Shown here: piece after piece, positions 54,722 to 64,000 of the stretch | Position numbering within the stretch: position 1 is the stretch's first letter | Layout: each line of letters starts with the position of its first letter | NCBI GenBank assembly: GCA_024636015.1 | Contig: JAGXHU010000072.1 | Span: 1-64,000, forward strand | Direction of reading: 5' to 3' | DNA from: Halothiobacillus sp. | GTDB taxonomy: Bacteria > Pseudomonadota > Gammaproteobacteria > Halothiobacillales > Halothiobacillaceae | DNA: 64,000 nucleotides | Program-made: the position numbers and the translations under genes | Notes under the pieces: generated by a model | The model's input: only the letters and a program-made list of their open reading frames with translations | What the model was told of the DNA's origin: nothing | Databases searched by the model: none

Positions 54722-56194
54722 GTGTCGTTATATAAACAATCCCTGGCCGAGTTGCGTTTTGGCCTCGATACCCGGCAGTTTTCCGCCCGAGAATTGACCG
54801 AGGCGTTCCTGGCCCGCGTGGGTACCCATGATGCGGTGCTCAACAGTTTCATTTCCCGTGTGCCGGAAGCAGCCCTGTTGGCCGCTGACCAGGCGGATGT
54901 GCGCATCGCAGCCGGTGAAAAGGCCCCGTTACTGGGTATCCCCTATGCCCATAAGGATATCTTCTGTACCCAGGGCGTCCGGACAACCTGCGGGTCCAAA
55001 ATGCTGGGGGATTGGGTGGCACCCTACGATGCCACCGTGCATCAGCGCTTGAACGCCGCCGGTGCCGTCATGCTGGGCAAGACCAATATGGACGAGTTCG
55101 CCATGGGCTCATCCAATGAGAATAGTGCCTTTGGTGCGGTCAAAAATCCCTGGGATCATGCGGCCGTGCCCGGCGGTTCCTCCGGCGGTTCGGCGGCGGC
55201 CGTGGCGGCGCGACTGGTGCCTTGGGCCACGGGCACGGATACCGGCGGTTCGATTCGCCAACCGGCTGCTTATTGCGGTGTGACCGGGATCAAGCCGACC
55301 TACGGTCGCGTATCGCGCTACGGCATGATTGCCTATGCCTCCAGCCTCGATCAGGGCGGCGTTCTGGCACCTTCGGCGGCGGATTGCGCCATCGGTCTGC
55401 AAGCCATGGCGGGCCATGATCCCCGCGATTCAACCAGTGCTGCCCAGCCTGTGCCGGATTATTCCGCTGACTTGAATCAGTCGCTGGCCGGTTTGCGGAT
55501 CGGCGTGCCGCGCCAGTGGTTCACTGCGGGTCTGGATGCGACCGTTGCCGCACGCATCGAGGATGCCTTACGAGTGTTCGAGCAACAGGGCGCGATTCGG
55601 GTCGATATCGACCTGCCGGATGCCGAGCTGGCGCTTGCGGCCTATTATCTGATTGCGCCTGCCGAGGCCTCTTCCAACCTGTCACGGTTCGATGGCGTTC
55701 GTTTCGGTTATCGCTGTGCAGAACCCCGCGATCTCATGGATCTGTACGAGCGCAGCCGTTCGGAAGGCTTTGGCTCCGAAGTGAAGCGCCGCATCCTGAT
55801 TGGGACATATGCGCTGTCCGCCGGGTATTACGATGCGTTTTACGGTCGGGCCCAGCGCGCGCGTCGGCAGGTGGCAGAGAACTTCGCGGCAGCGTTTGCC
55901 CAGTGCGACGTCATCGCCGGTCCGGTCGCGCCTACGGTGGCGTTCGATTTGGGCGCCCATGCAAGTGACCCTGCCACCATGTATCTGGAAGATATCTATA
56001 CGATTCCCGTCAATCTGGCCGGGTTGCCGGGCATGTCGATCCCCGTAGGATTCAGCGGCTTGCGCCCGGTCGGAATGCAACTGATTGGGGCGCCGTTCAC
56101 CGAGGCGCGACTGCTGGCGACTGCACACCAGTATCAGCAACAGACTGATTGGCATTTGCGCATGCCTGCCGCTTATGAGGAGGGCTCCGTATGA
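54722..56194 (+). CDS. gatA: Asp/Glu-tRNA amidotransferase subunit A
   Basis: 490-residue amidase that frees ammonia from glutamine. The Ser-cisSer-Lys triad is K78 (YAHKDIF), S153 ([11 protein letters not shown]) and S177 ([13 protein letters not shown]). GTG start at 54722. The stop overlaps gatB by 4 bases. Ammonia passes to GatB, which amidates the tRNA-bound Asp or Glu. Confidence 0.98.
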   Translation: MSLYKQSLAELRFGLDTRQFSARELTEAFLARVGTHDAVLNSFISRVPEAALLAADQADVRIAAGEKAPLLGIPYAHKDIFCTQGVRTTCGSKMLGDWVAPYDATVHQRLNAAGAVMLGKTNMDEFAMGSSNENSAFGAVKNPWDHAAVPGGSSGGSAAAVAARLVPWATGTDTGGSIRQPAAYCGVTGIKPTYGRVSRYGMIAYASSLDQGGVLAPSAADCAIGLQAMAGHDPRDSTSAAQPVPDYSADLNQSLAGLRIGVPRQWFTAGLDATVAARIEDALRVFEQQGAIRVDIDLPDAELALAAYYLIAPAEASSNLSRFDGVRFGYRCAEPRDLMDLYERSRSEGFGSEVKRRILIGTYALSAGYYDAFYGRAQRARRQVAENFAAAFAQCDVIAGPVAPTVAFDLGAHASDPATMYLEDIYTIPVNLAGLPGMSIPVGFSGLRPVGMQLIGAPFTEARLLATAHQYQQQTDWHLRMPAAYEEGSV

Positions 56195-57684
56195 GTACGC
56201 ATTCACGTTGGGAGGCCGTCATCGGTCTGGAAATCCATGCTCAGTTGGCCACCAAATCGAAAATTTTTTCGGGGGCGGCCACGACCTTCGGCGCGGAACC
56301 GAATGCGCAGGCCTGTGCCGTCGATCTGGGATTGCCCGGCGTGTTGCCGGTGTTAAATGCCGAGGCCGTGCACATGGCGGCACTATTCGGTTTGGCTATC
56401 GACGCCGAAGTGGCGCTGGAATCGACGTTCGACCGCAAGAACTACTTCTACCCCGACTTGCCCAAGGGTTATCAGATCAGCCAACTGGCCCAGCCGATCG
56501 TCAATGGTGGCCAGGTAGTGATCACGCTTGGGGAGGGTGAGGCGGCCGAACAGAAAACCGTTCGAGTCACGCGTGCTCATCTGGAAGAAGATGCGGGCAA
56601 GAGCTTGCATGAGGTTTTTGCGGGCATGACCGGCATCGACCTGAACCGGGCCGGTACCCCATTGATCGAGATCGTGTCTGAGCCGGACATGCGCTCGGCG
56701 GTGGAGGCGGTGGCCTATGCTCGCAAGGTCCACGCCATCGTGCAGTACCTAGGGATCTGCGACGGCAACATGCAGGAAGGTTCGTTCCGGGTGGATGCCA
56801 ACGTCTCAGTGCGTCCCAAAGGGCAGATCAGCCTGGGTACGCGTACCGAGGTCAAGAACGTCAATTCATTCCGCTTTCTGGAGCGGGCGATTTTGTTCGA
56901 AATCGAACGGCAGATCGAGCTGATTGAGGATGGCGGTACGGTGCAGCAACAGACCCGGCTCTACGATCCCGACAAGGACGAGACGCGGATGATGCGCACC
57001 AAGGAAGCGGCAGACGACTATCGCTATTTTCCCGATCCGGATCTCCTGCCTGTTGTCATCGAGCCGGCCACGCTGGCGATCTGGCGGGATAGCCTTCCGG
57101 AGCTGCCTGATGCGAAGGCGCGACGCTATCAGAGCGAATACGGTCTGACCCCTTACGACGCGGCGGTGCTGACCAGCAGCAAGGAAACGGCTGCCTATTT
57201 CGAGCAGACACTGGCCGCGCTGGCCGACCGGCTGCCGGATCAAGTGGCTGATGCAAAGCTGTGTGCCAATTGGGTCACGGGCGCCATCGCGGCCCAACTC
57301 AATAAAACGGGTCTGGCCATTGGCGACAGCCCGGTAACCGCGCCGTCCCTGGCACTGCTTCTGGTGCGGATCGTCGACAACACGCTGTCGAACAAGCTGG
57401 CCCGCGAGGTATTCGAGGCGATGTGGGCGGGCGAGGGTGAGCCGGATGCCATCATCGATGCGCGAGGCCTGAAACAGATCACGGATAGTTCGGCCATCGA
57501 GGCGCTGGTGGATGCCATCCTGGCCGAAAATCCGGACAAGGTGGCGGAATACCGGTCGGGCAAGGACAAATTGTTCGGGTTCTTTGTCGGTCAGGCGATG
57601 AAGGCCGCAGGCGGCAAGGCCAATCCCCAGCAGTTGAACGAGATTTTGCAGGCCCGACTCGGGCCACCGGGAGAGCAGGCATGA
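56191..57684 (+). CDS. gatB: Asp/Glu-tRNA amidotransferase subunit B
   Basis: 497 residues. The kinase/amidotransferase domain begins [13 protein letters not shown] and contains the metal- and substrate-binding [32 protein letters not shown]-type region. The C-terminal YqeY-like tail domain (about 345-497) binds tRNA. Slightly longer than many homologues but without evident insertion. Overlaps gatA and hslO by 4 bases each. Confidence 0.98.
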   Translation: MSTHSRWEAVIGLEIHAQLATKSKIFSGAATTFGAEPNAQACAVDLGLPGVLPVLNAEAVHMAALFGLAIDAEVALESTFDRKNYFYPDLPKGYQISQLAQPIVNGGQVVITLGEGEAAEQKTVRVTRAHLEEDAGKSLHEVFAGMTGIDLNRAGTPLIEIVSEPDMRSAVEAVAYARKVHAIVQYLGICDGNMQEGSFRVDANVSVRPKGQISLGTRTEVKNVNSFRFLERAILFEIERQIELIEDGGTVQQQTRLYDPDKDETRMMRTKEAADDYRYFPDPDLLPVVIEPATLAIWRDSLPELPDAKARRYQSEYGLTPYDAAVLTSSKETAAYFEQTLAALADRLPDQVADAKLCANWVTGAIAAQLNKTGLAIGDSPVTAPSLALLLVRIVDNTLSNKLAREVFEAMWAGEGEPDAIIDARGLKQITDSSAIEALVDAILAENPDKVAEYRSGKDKLFGFFVGQAMKAAGGKANPQQLNEILQARLGPPGEQA

Positions 57685-58634
57685 GCGAGACGTATTCAGC
57701 CACTGACCTGCCGGATACTGATCAGCTTTATCGGTTCGCTTTCGGTTCGGGACACGTGCGGGGGGTGGCCGTCAGTGTCGATAACAGCTGGCAAACCGCC
57801 GGTGAGCATCATGACTACCCCCCTGCGGTGGCGCAGTTGTTGGGTCAATGCGTGGCTGCCGCCCTGGTAATGGTGGCTACCCTGAAGTTCGATGGGCGGC
57901 TTATTCTCCAGTTTCGTGGAGAAGGGCCGATCTCGCTTCTGGTCGTGCAGGCGCGTTCGGATCTGACCTACCGAGTTACCGCCCAGTGGGGCGATGAGTT
58001 GCAGGTGAATGAACTCGATCAGTCGATTCAGGCTCTGCTGGGCCATGGCGTACTGGCCTTGACGATAGAGCCGACCGAGGGTGTGCGCTACCAGTCGCTG
58101 GTTCCGATTGAAGGCGATCGAATCGCCGAGGCGCTGGAAGGTTATTTTCGCCAATCCGAACAGTTGCCGACCCGCCTCGAATTGGCGGCGGATGATCAGC
58201 ATTCTGTTGGACTGCTGATCCAGCAGATTCCGGGCGAAGGGGGCACGCCGATGGTGCACCAGGCGGCGGCCAGCGATGAGTTCGCACATTTATCGATCCT
58301 GATGGGTACGCTCGATACGCAGGCCGGCCGGCTGGAGTTACATACAACCCCGGTGCCTGTATTGCTGCATCGTCTGTTTCATCAGGAGGATCTGGGTTTC
58401 AGTGATATCCGGCCGATCGACTTTTATTGCGGCTGTTCGCGCGGCGGCGTGAGCCAGATGCTGCACTCCTTGGGGCGAACCGAACTTGAGGCCGCGTTGC
58501 GGGATTCGGAGGTGCCGGCGCATGTCTCTGTTCGCTGTGAGTTTTGCGGTCATCGTTATAATTTCGATGCGGTTGATGTGGAGCAGATATTGCTAGACAC
58601 TTCGGTGAAAGCGCCCGATAGCACCCGGCATTGA
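57681..58634 (+). CDS. hslO: Redox-regulated chaperone Hsp33
   Basis: 317 residues. The C-terminal zinc switch is complete: C250-x-C252 and C286-x-x-C289. Oxidation by peroxide or hypochlorite releases zinc and unfolds the linker, activating holdase function. The N-terminal domain (about 1-180) has the expected RGVAVSVD and [10 protein letters not shown] segments. Overlaps gatB by 4 bases. Confidence 0.96.
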   Translation: MSETYSATDLPDTDQLYRFAFGSGHVRGVAVSVDNSWQTAGEHHDYPPAVAQLLGQCVAAALVMVATLKFDGRLILQFRGEGPISLLVVQARSDLTYRVTAQWGDELQVNELDQSIQALLGHGVLALTIEPTEGVRYQSLVPIEGDRIAEALEGYFRQSEQLPTRLELAADDQHSVGLLIQQIPGEGGTPMVHQAAASDEFAHLSILMGTLDTQAGRLELHTTPVPVLLHRLFHQEDLGFSDIRPIDFYCGCSRGGVSQMLHSLGRTELEAALRDSEVPAHVSVRCEFCGHRYNFDAVDVEQILLDTSVKAPDSTRH

Positions 58635-58671
58635 CCGGCTCCTCAGTTTTAGCTGCGCAGGGAAATTCTGC

Positions 58672-61600
58672 ATGAATTCACATTCCGCTCGATCGGATCG
58701 TCTCGCGCGTCTTGACGCGTTGTTTGATGAAGTGCGCGTTAATATCCTTGACCGACAGCATCCCATCAGTGGTTTGTTACCGGCCAGCACAGCCATCAAT
58801 GCCCACGGCGATTACACCGATGCCTGGGTGCGCGATAATGTCTACAGCATCCTCTCCGCTTGGGCGCTGGGACTGGCCTATCGTCGGGTGGATACGGCCG
58901 ATGCGCGCGCTTACGAGTTGGAGCAGGCCACTATCAAGAATATGCGCGGCTTGCTCACGGCGATGATGCGTCAGTCGGACCGGGTCGAGCGCTTCAAACG
59001 GACCCAGCGGCCGATTGATGCCCTGCATGCCAAGTACGAAACCGCCACCGGGCTGGCTGTGGTCGGTGATGCGGAGTGGGGGCACCTGCAGCTGGATGCC
59101 ACCTCACTGTTCGTTTTGATGCTGGTGCAAATGACCCTGAGCGGTCTGCAAATCATCGCCAGTCGTGATGAAGTAGATTTCGTCCAGAATCTGGTCTGGT
59201 ATCTCTCTCGCGCCTATGCCACGCCGGACTACGGTATCTGGGAGCGCGGCAACAAGATCAATCATGGCCAGCGGGAACTGAATGCCAGTTCTCTGGGCAT
59301 GGTGCTGGCCGCCCTGCAGGCGGTCGATGGGTTCGACCTGTTCGGTGGTGATGGCGATGATCGGAGTCGTGTTTTAGTACTCGCCGATGACATCGCGCGA
59401 ACCGAAATGACCTTGACCGCTCTGCTGCCCCGAGAGTCCGGTTCGAAAGAAGTGGATGCCGCATTGCTTTCTGTGATCGGCTTTCCGGCCTTTGCGGTGC
59501 GGGATCCGGCGATGGTGGCGGCTGTTGATCAGGCGCTGAAGCAGAAATTGACGGGGCGATTCGGCTGCAAGCGCTTTTTGCGTGATGGCCATCAAACCGT
59601 GATGGAGGACGAGAACAAGCTGCACTATGAGCCGGAGGAGCTGGAGCAATTTGCGGGTATCGAGTCCGAGTGGCCCTTGTTCTTCACTTATAGGCTCATT
59701 AACTCTTGGTTTGACGGCGATGTCGAGGCGGCTGAACGGATCAATCGCCAACTGATGGATCTGGCCGTGGAACGGGACGGTCAGCACTTGCTACCGGAAC
59801 TGTATTTTGTTCCCGAGGATGCGATTGATGAAGAGCGTGTCAGCCCCGGCAGTGCCGACCGCGAACCCAATGAAAATCAGCCGCTGGTCTGGGCACAGAG
59901 TCTCTGGGTAGTCGGGCGGTTGCTGCTCTGCAAAGCGATCGATGTGAACGATCTCGATCCGATCAATCGCCGCCGACCACTCAGTGGGCAGACGGTATGT
60001 CGTGCCGTTTCTGTTGCCTTGGTCGCGGAGACGGCCGCCGTGGAGGCCGCTCTGGTTGGAATGGGTTCTGATCGACATGCCGTGGTCGGGAAATCGCGGG
60101 TACGAATCGGTTCCGTGCGGGCTTTGGTTGAAAATCTGGTCGATCTCGGGGCCAATCCCCATTTGGGATTGTCGGGCCGACCGAGGCGCCGGGTATTGGG
60201 CTTGAGTACGGCCAAGGTCTACGAGGTCGATGGCCAACAGTGGTTGATCGTGCCTCAGCTCTTCGATACCGACGATTTCTACCTAACCCAGGATCTGGCC
60301 CTGCTGGTCCAGGAGCTGCGTTCCACGATCGGTTATCTCCATCGCTACTGGCGTCAGCCGGGGCGGCCCATTCTGACGGTCATGATCAGCGAGTGGATGC
60401 TGTCGGCCCCGGATTTTATCGTGTTGCTCAGCTTTCTACGTGATGAACTGACGCGTGGTATCGTTGATGGTGTTCCCGTGCATATGGATCGGATTGAGTC
60501 GCTGGTTTCTCGCAGCCAACGCGTGCGTTTGCCTGGCGTTATGGCCGGATGGGCACCCAGACCCCAAGCACATGCACTGACGCTGGACGATTCCGCCTTC
60601 GATCGAGGCCCGCAGGCAGAGACGCTTGCCCAGATGCTCGATGTCGATCTGTTGCAGATGTTTTTTGCGACCGAGGCCATTTACGACCGGCTCGAGATCG
60701 TGAGTGTACTGGCCCGGCGCTATCCCGGACTCGATATGCCGTCTTTCACCAGTGATGAAGGGCGACAAACCTCCTTGAGCGAGTTGATTGATGGCTTGTT
60801 CCGCATGGCGCAACGGGCGCGGGCCTGGGGTGTGATGCGGCGGAGCGCCGAGTTGCTGGGCAAGGTGGATGCCTATCTGGACGTCGCCCTTATGGATTTG
60901 ATCGTACGGCAGAAACGCCTGGCGGTTGGACGATCCTATACCAGCCGCGCGCTGATTTCCGAGCCGCTATCCAATCTTGAGATTCTGAAACGCATTCGGC
61001 AGTTCTGTGGCGATGATCCCCGCGAACGGATTTTGACTCAGGAGTTGATCATCCATCTGGGCAGCTGGATTCGCTCGGAACCGGATCTGTTCAAGGACGT
61101 GATCACCCTCCGGATTGGCCCATTGCTTCAGACCCTGATTGCGCTTCACGCTCGTGAGTCTGGTGTGGCGCCCAGCGTGGCGTTTGATTGGTTGATGGAG
61201 CAGCCGCCCAGTGTCGTCAGTGGCAAGCTGCGTGATGCCTTGAGCTGGCGTGGCGGGCCTTCCCGATTGGAGTCGCTGCGTCTGGTGGACGAGACGATCA
61301 CGCTGGATGCGATCGAGTTCCGGGCGGAGGATGACCCGGAGTCGACGGCAGAAGACTGGTTGCACTGGCGCTGTGTCGAGGGCGCCATCGGTCGATTGCC
61401 CGACACCTTTTATCGGGGCGTCTGGGCATTGCTCGCGCATACCCCCGCGCTGGTGATTGGCGATCGCTACAACCCGCGTAATACCCTCGACAGTTCATTG
61501 TTTCGAAGTCAGTCAACAGCAGGTGAAAAGAATTTCGCCCTGGCCGTGGAGCACGTACTCAACCGCATTGTGGCGCCGGAATATCGTCAATTGGTGATCG

Positions 61601-61884
61601 AGGCATTGCAGGCCCTGATTCGGCTTATTCAGAAAAACCCGAGTCTTCAGGTGCAGGATGCGCTGATCACGGACGTGCTGATCGGTCATGCGGTGCGTCT
61701 GGCTTGGTGCCATGACCAGGCGGACGGACACGCCCGTTACGACGAGGTACGTGATCAGGCCTGGTCAGCGTTCTACCAGCTGCCGCCTCATCAAGTGGCT
61801 TACTATGTGACCGAGGCACTGGAAACCTTGCTGGGCAAGGGCGAATCCCATGCCATGGCGGTGATGTCGGAGGTTGGCAAATGA
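58672..61884 (+). CDS. GH15 / phosphorylase b kinase alpha-like protein
   Basis: 1070 residues. The N-terminal about 450 residues form an (alpha/alpha)6 glucoamylase-like domain of the type shared by GH15 enzymes and the alpha/beta subunits of eukaryotic phosphorylase kinase (DAWVRDNVYSILSAWAL near residue 50, EWGHLQLDATSLFVL near 140, GIWERGN near 195, NASSLGMVLAAL near 210, NKLHYEPEELEQF near 320). The remaining helical part resembles the kinase subunits and lacks a recognised catalytic domain. It may act on or regulate alpha-glucans such as glycogen. glk overlaps by 4 bases, supporting glucan breakdown to glucose 6-phosphate. Whether it is hydrolytic is open. Confidence 0.82.
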   Translation: MNSHSARSDRLARLDALFDEVRVNILDRQHPISGLLPASTAINAHGDYTDAWVRDNVYSILSAWALGLAYRRVDTADARAYELEQATIKNMRGLLTAMMRQSDRVERFKRTQRPIDALHAKYETATGLAVVGDAEWGHLQLDATSLFVLMLVQMTLSGLQIIASRDEVDFVQNLVWYLSRAYATPDYGIWERGNKINHGQRELNASSLGMVLAALQAVDGFDLFGGDGDDRSRVLVLADDIARTEMTLTALLPRESGSKEVDAALLSVIGFPAFAVRDPAMVAAVDQALKQKLTGRFGCKRFLRDGHQTVMEDENKLHYEPEELEQFAGIESEWPLFFTYRLINSWFDGDVEAAERINRQLMDLAVERDGQHLLPELYFVPEDAIDEERVSPGSADREPNENQPLVWAQSLWVVGRLLLCKAIDVNDLDPINRRRPLSGQTVCRAVSVALVAETAAVEAALVGMGSDRHAVVGKSRVRIGSVRALVENLVDLGANPHLGLSGRPRRRVLGLSTAKVYEVDGQQWLIVPQLFDTDDFYLTQDLALLVQELRSTIGYLHRYWRQPGRPILTVMISEWMLSAPDFIVLLSFLRDELTRGIVDGVPVHMDRIESLVSRSQRVRLPGVMAGWAPRPQAHALTLDDSAFDRGPQAETLAQMLDVDLLQMFFATEAIYDRLEIVSVLARRYPGLDMPSFTSDEGRQTSLSELIDGLFRMAQRARAWGVMRRSAELLGKVDAYLDVALMDLIVRQKRLAVGRSYTSRALISEPLSNLEILKRIRQFCGDDPRERILTQELIIHLGSWIRSEPDLFKDVITLRIGPLLQTLIALHARESGVAPSVAFDWLMEQPPSVVSGKLRDALSWRGGPSRLESLRLVDETITLDAIEFRAEDDPESTAEDWLHWRCVEGAIGRLPDTFYRGVWALLAHTPALVIGDRYNPRNTLDSSLFRSQSTAGEKNFALAVEHVLNRIVAPEYRQLVIEALQALIRLIQKNPSLQVQDALITDVLIGHAVRLAWCHDQADGHARYDEVRDQAWSAFYQLPPHQVAYYVTEALETLLGKGESHAMAVMSEVGK

Positions 61885-62897
61885 TTCTTGCAGGCGATAT
61901 CGGGGGGACCAAAACCCTGTTGGCTCTCTATGATGACAGTGGTACCCAGCGCATCTATCACCAGCGGTATGCCAGTGCGTCCCATACGCAGTTTGATCAG
62001 TTGTTACAGAGCTTTCTGGATGCGGCGGCCAAGAATCACCCCATCCAGTTGACGGCGGCAGCTTTCGGTATTGCGGGCCCCATCCAGGGTCTGCCGGGCG
62101 CGCAGCGCGTTCATGCAACCAATCTGCCCTGGCGGCTGGATAGCACGTCGCTGTCCAGCCAACTGGGGGGCATTCCGGTGATGTTTGCGAATGATCTCGT
62201 CGCCAGTGGCACTGCGGCGATTGCCTCTACCCCGTTGCATCGCATCGCCCTGAATCCGTTGGCGGAGACTGTCGCTCGGGCAACTGCCGGGCATGTGGCC
62301 GTAATCGCCGCCGGGACGGGGCTAGGCGAGGCTGTGTTCTGTTTCGACGGCCAGCGTTATCACCCCATGCCGACCGAGGGTGGGCACTGCAGTTTTGCGC
62401 CGAACAGTGCCTTGGAGGATCAGCTTTGGTCTTATCTGCGTGCCCGTCTGGACGGCCATATCAGCTATGAGCGGATTCTCTCCGGCAAGGGCTTTTTCTA
62501 TCTCTATGAGTTCGCCCGTGCCGAAGGTCTGGCCGAGGAAACACCCCATATGGTGGCCCGGTTGGCCGAAACCGACGATCCCAGCGTGGTGATTACGCAG
62601 CAAGCCTGTGCAGGCAGCGATACCCTGAGTGAAATTGCCTGTCGTCTGTTTGCGCGGATTTATGGGGCTGAAGCCGGGAATCTGGCGCTCAAGAGTTTGC
62701 CATTTGGCGGCATGTTTGTGGTGGGGGCTATCGCCAGTTACATTTTGCCCTTCATGCAGACTGAGTTCATGCCCGGTTTTGTCGACAAGGGCCGTTTTGC
62801 CGATTTGCTGCACCAGATCCCCGTGTGGATGGTCAGTGATCCCGATCTGGCTTTGCAGGGCGCGGCCCGGCTGGCCGCGGATCGAGCGCGTGTCTGA
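61881..62897 (+). CDS. glk: Glucokinase
   Basis: 338 residues of the Glk family. Phosphate-binding AGDIGGTKTLLALYD at the N-terminus, GTGLGEAVF near residue 148, PTEGGHCSF near 165 (glucose contact Glu and His) and C-terminal GGMFVVGAIA. Phosphorylates free glucose with ATP. Translationally coupled to the GH15-like gene, so it could capture glucose set free from storage glucan. Confidence 0.95.
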   Translation: MILAGDIGGTKTLLALYDDSGTQRIYHQRYASASHTQFDQLLQSFLDAAAKNHPIQLTAAAFGIAGPIQGLPGAQRVHATNLPWRLDSTSLSSQLGGIPVMFANDLVASGTAAIASTPLHRIALNPLAETVARATAGHVAVIAAGTGLGEAVFCFDGQRYHPMPTEGGHCSFAPNSALEDQLWSYLRARLDGHISYERILSGKGFFYLYEFARAEGLAEETPHMVARLAETDDPSVVITQQACAGSDTLSEIACRLFARIYGAEAGNLALKSLPFGGMFVVGAIASYILPFMQTEFMPGFVDKGRFADLLHQIPVWMVSDPDLALQGAARLAADRARV

Positions 62898-62966
62898 GGG
62901 ACAACTCGGTACTAATTGATGGCGGAACAGATATTGCACCATGCTCATGCTAGGGATAATGCGTCC

Positions 62967-63620
62967 ATGACGACCTCGTCACCTCGACAACAACTATCCG
63001 GTTTGTATGTGGTTACCGACACGACCACGTTGCGGGGCGATGCGCTCCTTCGGGCGGTTGCCGAATCCATTCTGGGCGGTGCCCGTATGGTGCAGTATCG
63101 GGATAAATCTGCCGATCCGGCCCTGCGGCTCAAGGAGGCGACTGCTTTGCGTTCTTTGTGCGCCGAGCATCAGGTCCTGTTTCTGATCAATGATGATGTG
63201 CCCCTTGCCGAGGCGGTGGGTGCCGATGGGGTGCATCTGGGACGCGAGGATGCGGCCATCGCCGCTGCGCGACAACGCCTGGGCTCGGATGCCATCATTG
63301 GCGCTTCCTGTTACGACCAGCTGTCTCTTGCGCACCAGGCGGTGCTTGCCGGTGCTGACTATGTGGCCTTTGGTGCCGTCTTTCCCAGCCGGATTAAGCC
63401 CGATGCTCGCCACGCACCCCTCGATTTGTTTCGACAAGCCCGGTCGGCACTTGCTGTGCCGATTTGCGCCATCGGCGGACTGACGCCAGCGAATGCGCCG
63501 ACGGTGCTGGCGGCAGGGGCCGATATGCTGGCGGTGATCTCAGCGGTGTTCAATGCACCGGATTGTCGGGTCGCCGCCGCCCGATTCCATTCGGTATTTC
63601 CACAAGCGGGCAATGATTGA
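62967..63620 (+). CDS. thiE: Thiamine-phosphate synthase
   Basis: 217 residues, TIM barrel that joins HMP-pyrophosphate and thiazole phosphate. Blocks: MVQYRDKSADPALR, LFLINDDVPLAEAVGADGVHLGRED (pyrophosphate and Mg sites), IIGASCYD and the FGAVFPSRIKPDA loop, which replaces the usual GPIFPTxTK. The start at 62967 gives the family length; AGGGAT lies 10 bases upstream. ATG 62919 is an alternative. No other thi genes are in the window. Confidence 0.94.
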   Translation: MTTSSPRQQLSGLYVVTDTTTLRGDALLRAVAESILGGARMVQYRDKSADPALRLKEATALRSLCAEHQVLFLINDDVPLAEAVGADGVHLGREDAAIAAARQRLGSDAIIGASCYDQLSLAHQAVLAGADYVAFGAVFPSRIKPDARHAPLDLFRQARSALAVPICAIGGLTPANAPTVLAAGADMLAVISAVFNAPDCRVAAARFHSVFPQAGND

Positions 63621-63713
63621 CAGCACGTCTTGATTCGTTCGGTAGATCCACACAAAGGCCATGTGCTTCCAGCACGTGAACGTCCGCATAAGGTGTTCGG
63701 AGTTGGGGTCGGT

Positions 63714-63719
63714 TATAAT
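63714..63719 (+). promoter_or_regulatory. Candidate -10 element of hemL
   Basis: TATAAT 63 bases before the hemL ATG. No good -35 at standard spacing (nearest AGGTGT), so activator help or an extended -10 is possible. Confidence 0.4.
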
Positions 63720-63781
63720 CCCTGCCAATTCCATGCCGACTGGCCCCCATTCCTGCCATTTTGAAGAACGAGAGCGCGCCC

Positions 63782-64000
63782 ATGTCCAGTAATCACGACC
63801 TGTTTGAACACGCCCAGCAACACATTCCCGGGGGCGTTAATTCGCCGGTTCGGGCCTTTCGTTCAGTGGGTGGGGATCCCGTGTTCGTGAAGCGGGCGCA
63901 GGGCGCCTACTTCTGGGATGAGAGCGACAAGTGCTATATCGATTATGTGGGTTCATGGGGGCCGATGATTCTGGGACATGCGCATTCGGTGGTGATCGAG
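63782..64000 (+). CDS. hemL: Glutamate-1-semialdehyde 2,1-aminomutase, 3' truncated by window edge
   Basis: Only the first 73 codons are present. The segment [18 protein letters not shown] near residues 14-31 and the following [17 protein letters not shown] are diagnostic of HemL, the PLP enzyme that makes 5-aminolevulinate for heme and siroheme. The thiE-hemL neighbourhood occurs in several proteobacteria. The catalytic Lys lies beyond the window. Confidence 0.96.
   Translation, partial: MSSNHDLFEHAQQHIPGGVNSPVRAFRSVGGDPVFVKRAQGAYFWDESDKCYIDYVGSWGPMILGHAHSVVIE

Overview
The window looks like the chromosome of a sulfur-oxidising, chemolithoautotrophic gammaproteobacterium, probably a Halothiobacillus-like organism. 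This is inferred from a form II RuBisCO cluster (cbbM-cbbQ-cbbO with a divergent cbbR), generally GC-rich coding sequence, and gammaproteobacterial gene orders such as lptD-surA-pdxA-rsmA-apaG-apaH and mrdA-rodA-mltB-rlpA-dacA-dat-ybeD-lipB-lipA. No rRNA or tRNA gene and no CRISPR array was seen. The species assignment rests on gene content only.

Layout. 1-2.1 kb: the 3' end of a chemoreceptor gene and a membrane protein resembling nitrate/nitrite-sensing domains. 2.1-8.7 kb: the CO2-fixation cluster. cbbM, cbbQ, cbbO and then yjdM run on the minus strand, with cbbR divergent. A strong hairpin terminator sits between cbbM and cbbQ, and the short cbbM leader can fold in two mutually exclusive ways that hide or free its ribosome binding site. 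8.86-14.8 kb: a clearly AT-richer, apparently acquired three-gene module of a TerB_N/TerB/TerB_C protein, a BrxD-like P-loop ATPase and a BrxHI/Lhr-like SF2 helicase. The TerB gene is split by a single in-frame TAA. The module is bordered by about 0.9 kb of non-coding DNA holding several palindromes. This is the most likely place for an under-described DNA-processing or defence system.

15.5-28 kb (mostly minus strand): a small exported protein, a YgjP-like metallopeptidase, pepA, then apaH, a methyltransferase, apaG, pgl, rsmA, pdxA, surA, lptD and adk. These cover outer-membrane biogenesis, ribosome maturation and cofactor synthesis. 28-38.4 kb (plus): ppa, then a tightly overlapping cell-elongation and lipoate operon (mrdA, rodA, mltB, rlpA, dacA, dat, ybeD, lipB, lipA, a MazG-like gene). 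38.5-48.7 kb: a SulP transporter, two cyclic-di-GMP enzymes, a nitroreductase, a double-cupin protein, a hypothetical gene, an aldo/keto reductase and mscL.

49-64 kb: a PspF-like sigma-54 activator without a sensor domain, a lone gcvH with dgkA, mreBCD on the minus strand, and then gatCAB-hslO, a large GH15/phosphorylase-kinase-like protein with glk, thiE and the start of hemL on the plus strand. Four-base stop/start overlaps are common and show operon structure. LipA and LipB made here could lipoylate the GcvH encoded 12 kb away. MrdA, RodA and MreBCD together form the rod-shape elongation machinery.
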